From: CAVXFL01 sp963761015
GTDB taxonomy: Bacteria; Pseudomonadota; Alphaproteobacteria; Acetobacterales; Acetobacteraceae
Assembly: GCA_963761015.1 (NCBI GenBank)
Contig: CAVXFL010000009.1
Coordinates: forward strand, 434,001-498,000
DNA: 64,000 nucleotides
Direction of reading: 5' to 3'
Each line of letters starts with the position of its first letter. Position 1 is the first letter of the stretch. The position numbers and the translations under genes were made by a program. The notes beneath the pieces are model-generated. The model was not told the DNA's origin, did not search any database, and saw only the letters and a list, made by a program, of their open reading frames with translations. Shown here in pieces: positions 60,358 through 64,000 of this stretch.

Positions 60358-61610
60358 GCCTTCGGGTCGCTTTTCGCCACACGCATCCCGGCCTTGCCTT
60401 CGACATCGCCTTCGAGGCCCCGACCCCGGGCACGACGGTCATGTTCGGCCCCTCCGGCGCGGGCAAATCTACCGTGGTCGCCGTGGTCGCCGGGCTGCTG
60501 CGTCCGGCCTGGTCGCGCGTGGCCGTGGACGAACTGGTGCTGGCCGACGCCGACCGCGCCGCGTTCGTGCCGCCCGAACGGCGGCATATCGGCCTCGTGT
60601 TCCAGGACGCGCGCCTGTTTCCGCACATGTCGGTGTTGCGCAACCTGACGTATGGGCTGCGGCGGGCGGAGCGTACTGGGCGCGGCGCCGGACGGGCTCC
60701 CGAGGGGGGACGGTCCGGTCGGCCGTTCGGTCTGGCGTCATTGCCGAGCTTGACCCGGCAATCCCGGGGCGCCTCGGCCGAGATGGCCGGGTCAACCCCG
60801 GACATGACCCGTTGCATTGCCCTTGGCGACGTCGTCGACCTGCTCGGCATCGGCCACCTGTTGCAGCGCCGGCCGTACACGCTCTCCGGCGGCGAGCGCC
60901 AGCGCGTCGCCATCGGGCGTGCCCTGCTGGCGCAGCCGCGCCTGCTGGTCATGGACGAGCCGCTCGCCAGCCTGGACGCGGCGCGCAAGGACGAGATCCT
61001 GCCCTATCTGCTGCGGCTGAAGACCACGCTGAAGCTGCCGATCCTCTACGTCACCCACGCGCTGGACGAGGTGGCCCGGCTCGCCGACACCCTGGTGCTG
61101 ATCGAGGCCGGGCGCAGCATCGCCTCGGGCCCGCTGAACGAACTGGCGACGCGCAGCGACCTGCCGTTCGCGGCACGCGACGATGCCGGCGCGATCCTGA
61201 CCACGCGGGTGGCGAGCCACGACCCGCCGCACCAGCTCAGCCTGTTGGCCGCGGACGGGCTCTCGCTCTGGGTGCCGCTCGTGTCGGCGCCGGTCGGGTC
61301 CGAGCTGCGCGTGCGGGTGCCGGCGCGCGAGGTCATCCTGGCCACCGACGCGCCGCGCGCCATCAGCGTGCACAACACCATCGAGGGTACCGTGCGCGCG
61401 ATCACCACCGACCCGGTCCGTCACGCCAGCCTCGTCGAGGTCGCGAGCGGCGCGAGCGCGCTGCTGGCGCGGGTGACGCCGGACGCCGTTGCGCGTCTGC
61501 AACTGGCGCCGGGCCGGCGCGTGCTGGCGCTGGTCAAGTCGATGGCGGTGGAAGTGTTCGCGCCGTCCGGCGGCGCGCTGGAACAGCGTGGTGCTGCTGG
61601 TCAGGACTGA
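60354..61610 (+). CDS. modC: Molybdate ABC ATPase ModC with an in-frame repeat insertion
   Basis: A 418-residue ATPase with Walker A GPSGAGKST, Q-loop LVFQDARLFPHM, signature LSGGERQRVAIGRALL, Walker B LLVMDEPLASLD and a C-terminal molybdate-binding TOBE/Mop domain (SVHNTIEGTVRAI). It is about 48 residues longer than usual: residues about 108-156, between LTYGLRRAER and LGDVVDLLGIGH, are the translation of a palindromic repeat. All catalytic motifs are intact. The gene ends inside a pentanucleotide repeat. Confidence 0.92.
   Translation: MSLRVAFRHTHPGLAFDIAFEAPTPGTTVMFGPSGAGKSTVVAVVAGLLRPAWSRVAVDELVLADADRAAFVPPERRHIGLVFQDARLFPHMSVLRNLTYGLRRAERTGRGAGRAPEGGRSGRPFGLASLPSLTRQSRGASAEMAGSTPDMTRCIALGDVVDLLGIGHLLQRRPYTLSGGERQRVAIGRALLAQPRLLVMDEPLASLDAARKDEILPYLLRLKTTLKLPILYVTHALDEVARLADTLVLIEAGRSIASGPLNELATRSDLPFAARDDAGAILTTRVASHDPPHQLSLLAADGLSLWVPLVSAPVGSELRVRVPAREVILATDAPRAISVHNTIEGTVRAITTDPVRHASLVEVASGASALLARVTPDAVARLQLAPGRRVLALVKSMAVEVFAPSGGALEQRGAAGQD
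60675..60821. repeat. Type A palindromic repeat inserted in frame in modC
   Basis: CGTCATTGCCGAGCTTGACC at about 60736 pairs with GGGTCAACCCCGGACATGAC at about 60790, with an inner CCCGG/CGCCTCGGCC hairpin. It is related to the hairpins at 8955 and 25508. The inserted length keeps the modC frame. Confidence 0.82.
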
Positions 61611-61625
61611 ACTGAACTGAACTGA
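61606..61625. repeat. Pentanucleotide tandem repeat (ACTGA)x4 at the modC stop
   Basis: Four exact ACTGA copies. The modC stop TGA lies in the first copy. Slippage would leave the protein unchanged upstream but could alter the downstream leader. Confidence 0.9.
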
Positions 61626-61768
61626 CGACCTCTCCCTTGCCAAGGCCAACACGCAAGCGATATTCCTGAACAAAATCAAGCCTGTAACTGCTCCGTCGCC
61701 GACGCCTGTGTCAGATTTGTGCCGGCCAGCCATTTAGTTTAGCCGCTTTCGTGAAGAACGATAACTTT

Positions 61769-61800
61769 TTCACGGAGGTTCGGATTTCACGGAGGTTCGG
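61769..61800. repeat. 15-base direct repeat upstream of the UDG-like gene
   Basis: TTCACGGAGGTTCGG occurs twice, at 61769-61783 and 61786-61800, 17 bases apart, within a more AT-rich leader. It could be an operator or a duplication scar. Confidence 0.8.
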
Positions 61801-61840
61801 GTCTCCTTTTCCGTCCGCCCTCCCCGGAGCGACCACTCCA

Positions 61841-62600
61841 ATGAACCTGATCGAGAAATTCGCACCGGTGCTTCGCGGAGTGCCTGCGCCGCGGATTCGC
61901 GACCCGCGTCTGTTAATCGACGAAAACAAAGCGGATAGGATCGAAGTCTACTATGCTCCCTTCGAGTACGTTAATCGTGATGCGCGAATGGTCCTTGTCG
62001 GGATCACACCGGGTTCCACCCAGATGGAGAATGCGAACAGTGAGGCACGAATACGCCTCAAAGGTGGCGCACTCCCGGTGGATGTACTGAAGCCTGCGAA
62101 GGAAATCGGGTCATTCAGCGGTGATTTGTTTCGTGGGAACGTGGTAAGGCAGCTCAATCACTGGGGCGTTCAGCACTGGCTTGGAATCCATGATTCCGCG
62201 GAACTGTTCTCATCCGCGGCGTCTATGCTCCATCCGACATCTTTGATCCGCTATCCAACCTTTGTGAACGGCGAGGGGTATGCCGGCACACCTGACATGC
62301 TCAAGCAACCTTTGTTGAAAAGGCATTTGTACGAGCATTTTGTCAGCGAGATCCCGGAGTTGCCGGACGCTCTGTTCTTCACACTCGGGCCAAAAGTCCA
62401 GCGTGTGCTCGATACGTTGGCGCGTGATAGGGTCATTTCTGAAGAGAAAATTCTAGGAGGACTGCTCCATGGCTCGCCAAACAACACATATCGAGTTCGA
62501 CTATCTGGTCGGTCCGCGCAACGTACCACCCCCATATCGCACAAATCCAGAGCGATACGATGAGGGTCGGAGGGCGTTCCAAGCGCGTTTCATAAAGTGA
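61841..62600 (+). pseudogene. Uracil-DNA glycosylase-superfamily-like protein, frameshifted near the 3' end
   Basis: About 215 residues from MNLIEKFAPVLRG carry the UDG-like motif LVGITPGSTQMENA, FFTLGPKVQRVLDTL and LLHGSPNN. After the second Asn the frame goes to RVRLSGRS and a stop at 62563. The adjacent frame gives EFDYLVGPRNVPPP, RTNPERYDEGRRAFQ and a stop at 62600, resembling the usual family ending. One extra base at about 62486 restores a 252-residue protein. Base composition is less GC-rich than the neighbours, suggesting transfer. The DNA target is unknown; an accessory or defence role is speculative. Confidence 0.72.
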
Positions 62601-62603
62601 ACG

Positions 62604-62651
62604 CACGCGTAGCACGCGTAGGGCGGAACAGCGAAGCGCATGCCGCCGATT
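62604..62651. repeat. Tandem 9-mer plus REP-like palindrome
   Basis: CACGCGTAG is repeated twice in tandem (62604-62621) and runs into GGCGGAACAGCGAAGCGCAT followed by GCCGCC, a form common in alphaproteobacterial intergenic palindromes. It separates the UDG-like gene from the mazF end. Confidence 0.6.
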
Positions 62652-62743
62652 GGTCCGTTGCCGCGATCTGTCGAGATAAGCTTTTGTCGGTGCCTCGCCG
62701 GAAGATCACCCGTTGGGGAAGGAATGGCGGAAGGCGCTTCGCT

Positions 62744-63075
62744 TCAGGCCCCGCCAATGAGAACGATCAGCCGTTGCGTAAGCGTCGCCAGATCGGCATC
62801 GGACACTCGGCCGATCAGCTCACCGAGGGGCTGCGGCGCACCGCGGTCAGCTTCTCGATCTCGACCCAGGACAGCCGCGCAAGCGGAAGAGTATCACTGC
62901 TCTGTAAAGGCAAGAGCAGCAAATTTGGCGCAATCTCGGTGCTGGTTATCGGACAGATCAGAACCGAATCCAGCCTGTCGAAGTGGCCGGGCTGCACGAT
63001 CACCGCCGGTCGCGGTTTCCCGGCGTAATTACCCCCCTTGCGGTCGGCGATCGCAACAACGTCACCCCGCCCCAT
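62744..63075 (-). pseudogene. mazF: MazF/PemK-family endoribonuclease toxin, frameshifted
   Basis: The first 80 or so residues are MazF-like: RGDVVAIADRKGGNYAGKPR, then PAVIVQPGHFDRLDSVLICP and SWVEIEKLTAVRR. The frame stops at 62815 (SPSVS), but the adjacent frame gives PLGELIGRVSDADLATLTQR and LIVLIGGA to a stop at 62744. This equals one missing C in the run CCCC (GGGG at 62827-62830 on the plus strand). Restored length is about 110 residues, normal for MazF, which cuts mRNA. Its start overlaps mazE by 14 bases. Confidence 0.85.
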
Positions 63076-63277
63076 CGGTCTCGTCGAAAGCGGATACTCG
63101 CTCCAACCAGTCCAAGCTCGTCTGCTGGTCGGGCGAGGCGTTCACGATTTCGCAGGCACGTCGGGCTTGCTCGGCAAACGCCGCGCTGCGGGTGTCCGGC
63201 ACCCAAATCTGCAGCGCCCGCATTCCTTGCTGTCGCCGCGCCATGCGGTGCCGCGCCATTCGCCGCGCCGATGTCAT
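63062..63277 (-). CDS. mazE: MazE-family antitoxin (DUF3018-type)
   Basis: A 71-residue antitoxin. A basic N-terminal part (SARRMARHRMARRQQGMRAL) is followed by QIWVPDTRSAAFAEQARRAC, the hallmark of the DUF3018/MazE antitoxins that partner PemK/MazF toxins. The C-terminal acidic tail would wrap the toxin. It starts at an ATG (63277) and overlaps the toxin gene. The 175 bases upstream contain no recognised gene. Confidence 0.85.
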   Translation of the reverse strand: MTSARRMARHRMARRQQGMRALQIWVPDTRSAAFAEQARRACEIVNASPDQQTSLDWLERVSAFDETDGAG

Positions 63278-63453
63278 CGAACCCTCCGGCCTTCACCGTC
63301 ACACGTGACGGCTGGCCGGGCGCCCGTCAAGCCACCGGTGTGGGCCGGGTTCGACGGAAACCGAGCAAGCAGCCGATCGAAAAACTGCGCGTCCTCGGAC
63401 CGCCAGACATACTAACCGTTGACGGATAGAGGAACTAACTATATAAGCTGCCG

Positions 63454-64000
63454 ATGTTCGACAGCGCTTCGCCAAACCACCCCGACCGTGCCCCCGCCCC
63501 CGGGCTTGACCCGGGGGTTGCCCTCCAGCTTCCGCCCGACGCCTATCACCACCTGATCCGCACGCTCCGCCTCACCCTGCCGCCGCCCCTCGGCGACAGC
63601 CCCGACGATCTGGTCCGGCGCGATCACGCCGCCGTCGCCCGCATCGCGGCACTCGCTCCCGCCAATGCCGCCGAGGCCGAAATGGCCGCGCAGTTCGTCG
63701 CCGCCTCGGAGCAGTGGAAGGATTGCCTCCGCCTTGCGCAGGAGCCCGCAACGACGCCGCAGTGGGCGGCGAAATGCCGTGCCCAGGCCATCAGCATGAT
63801 GCGGCAGGCGAACAGCGCGCTCAGGCTGGTCCTGCGCATGCAGGAGGCGCGCCGGAAACTGGAGGCGGACCATGCGGCACGCGACCGCGCCGCCTGGGCC
63901 GAACATTGCGCCTTGGCCCTGATGGCCGAGGCGCTGGGGCACCCCGCAAAATCGGGAGATTTTGCGGGGTGCCCGCTCGCGACGCCGCCGGCGCCAGCGC
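63454..64000 (+). CDS. Conserved hypothetical protein, 3'-truncated by the window end
   Basis: An open frame of at least 182 codons from an ATG at 63454 to the last base, with no stop. It is helical and Ala/Arg-rich with a regular body: LPPPLGDSPDDLVRRDHAAV, AALAPANAAEAEMAAQFVAA, CLRLAQEP, RAQAISMMRQANSALRLVLR and MQEARRKLEADHAARDRAAW. This pattern resembles an alphaproteobacterial family of unknown function often found in accessory DNA; that is from memory, not a search. Palindromes at 63497-63517 and 63939-63972 are translated within it. Confidence 0.68.
   Translation, partial: MFDSASPNHPDRAPAPGLDPGVALQLPPDAYHHLIRTLRLTLPPPLGDSPDDLVRRDHAAVARIAALAPANAAEAEMAAQFVAASEQWKDCLRLAQEPATTPQWAAKCRAQAISMMRQANSALRLVLRMQEARRKLEADHAARDRAAWAEHCALALMAEALGHPAKSGDFAGCPLATPPAPA
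63497..63517. repeat. Perfect palindrome in the last gene
   Basis: CCCCCGGG and CCCGGGGG pair around CTTGA, a short version of the type A repeat, translated as PGLDPG near the start of the protein. Confidence 0.75.
63939..63972. repeat. Perfect 14-base-pair palindrome near the window end
   Basis: GCACCCCGCAAAAT and ATTTTGCGGGGTGC are exact complements around CGGGAG. It lies inside the reading frame (HPAKSGDFAGC) of the last gene. The AT block in the stem is unusual for this GC-rich region. Confidence 0.85.

Noticed and set aside
63439..63942. 167-codon minus-strand frame at the right end
   Set aside because: The plus frame from 63454 has better codon use and a regular helical protein pattern, so the minus frame is its shadow.

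Overview
The window is GC-rich, gene-dense DNA from an alphaproteobacterium, most likely Rhodospirillales and probably Acetobacteraceae-like. The grounds are a quinoprotein relay cluster, a stripped-down PTS (HprK, RapZ, EIIA-Man type, HPr, EI), the collinear ruvCAB-ybgC-tolQRAB-pal-cpoB-tilS-ftsH-folP-glmM block, and many CoA-ester catabolism genes. This placement is inferred from gene content, not from a database search. No rRNA, tRNA, CRISPR array or complete insertion sequence was recognised.

Layout. 1-3332: tail of a PQQ-dependent dehydrogenase, a diheme cytochrome c, and on the other strand a CXXCW-type rhodanese, a fused SoxYZ-like carrier and a SoxH-like metallo-hydrolase (quinoprotein relay). 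3341-4519: flavin acyl-CoA dehydrogenase/hydroxylase-like gene. 4664-8903: tightly packed plus-strand operon with encapsulated ferritin, encapsulin shell, an M19-dipeptidase-like protein that has lost metal ligands, a sarcosine-oxidase-type flavoenzyme and an esterase. 9141-13022: small Cys-rich secreted protein, EctD-like dioxygenase, frameshifted Gfo/SAF oxidoreductase, methyltransferase, cupredoxin. 13274-16118: acyl-CoA dehydrogenase, SDR and DUF72 on the minus strand. 16193-20195: regulatory PTS. 20361-28306: enoyl-CoA hydratase, RidA, CoA-transferase, TatA, alpha-glucan phosphorylase, DUF3237, DUF427, SDR and esterase. 28400-37176: Pat-like acyl-CoA synthetase/acetyltransferase, an unrecognised 366-residue protein, a peptide-type ABC transporter without a binding protein, and a GST. 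37200-54814: one continuous minus-strand housekeeping block from yebC (its upstream end) to thiD. 55024-57878: two hypothetical proteins and a DHA2 MFS transporter. 57895-61610: ABC binding protein plus modABC. 61841-64000: accessory tail with a UDG-like gene, a mazEF pair, and a conserved hypothetical gene running off the end.

Two features cut across the window. First, six genes (Gfo/SAF oxidoreductase, DppD-like ATPase, pal, ABC binding protein, UDG-like, mazF) each need exactly one single-base indel to restore a full-length family member. Because pal and other normally conserved genes are hit, residual assembly or sequencing error is the simplest reading, but true pseudogenes cannot be excluded. 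Second, families of palindromic repeats occur between genes and also inside reading frames, where they are translated without breaking the frame (thiD, modC, tolB, the SoxH-like hydrolase, the DppD-like ATPase and the last gene).

The most interesting locus is the encapsulin operon. The shell and ferritin are translationally coupled to each other and to a catalytically altered M19-like protein, and are followed at once by a predicted peroxide-producing oxidase and an esterase. This arrangement suggests that iron mineralisation or storage is linked to an amino-acid or amine catabolic step; that link is inference.
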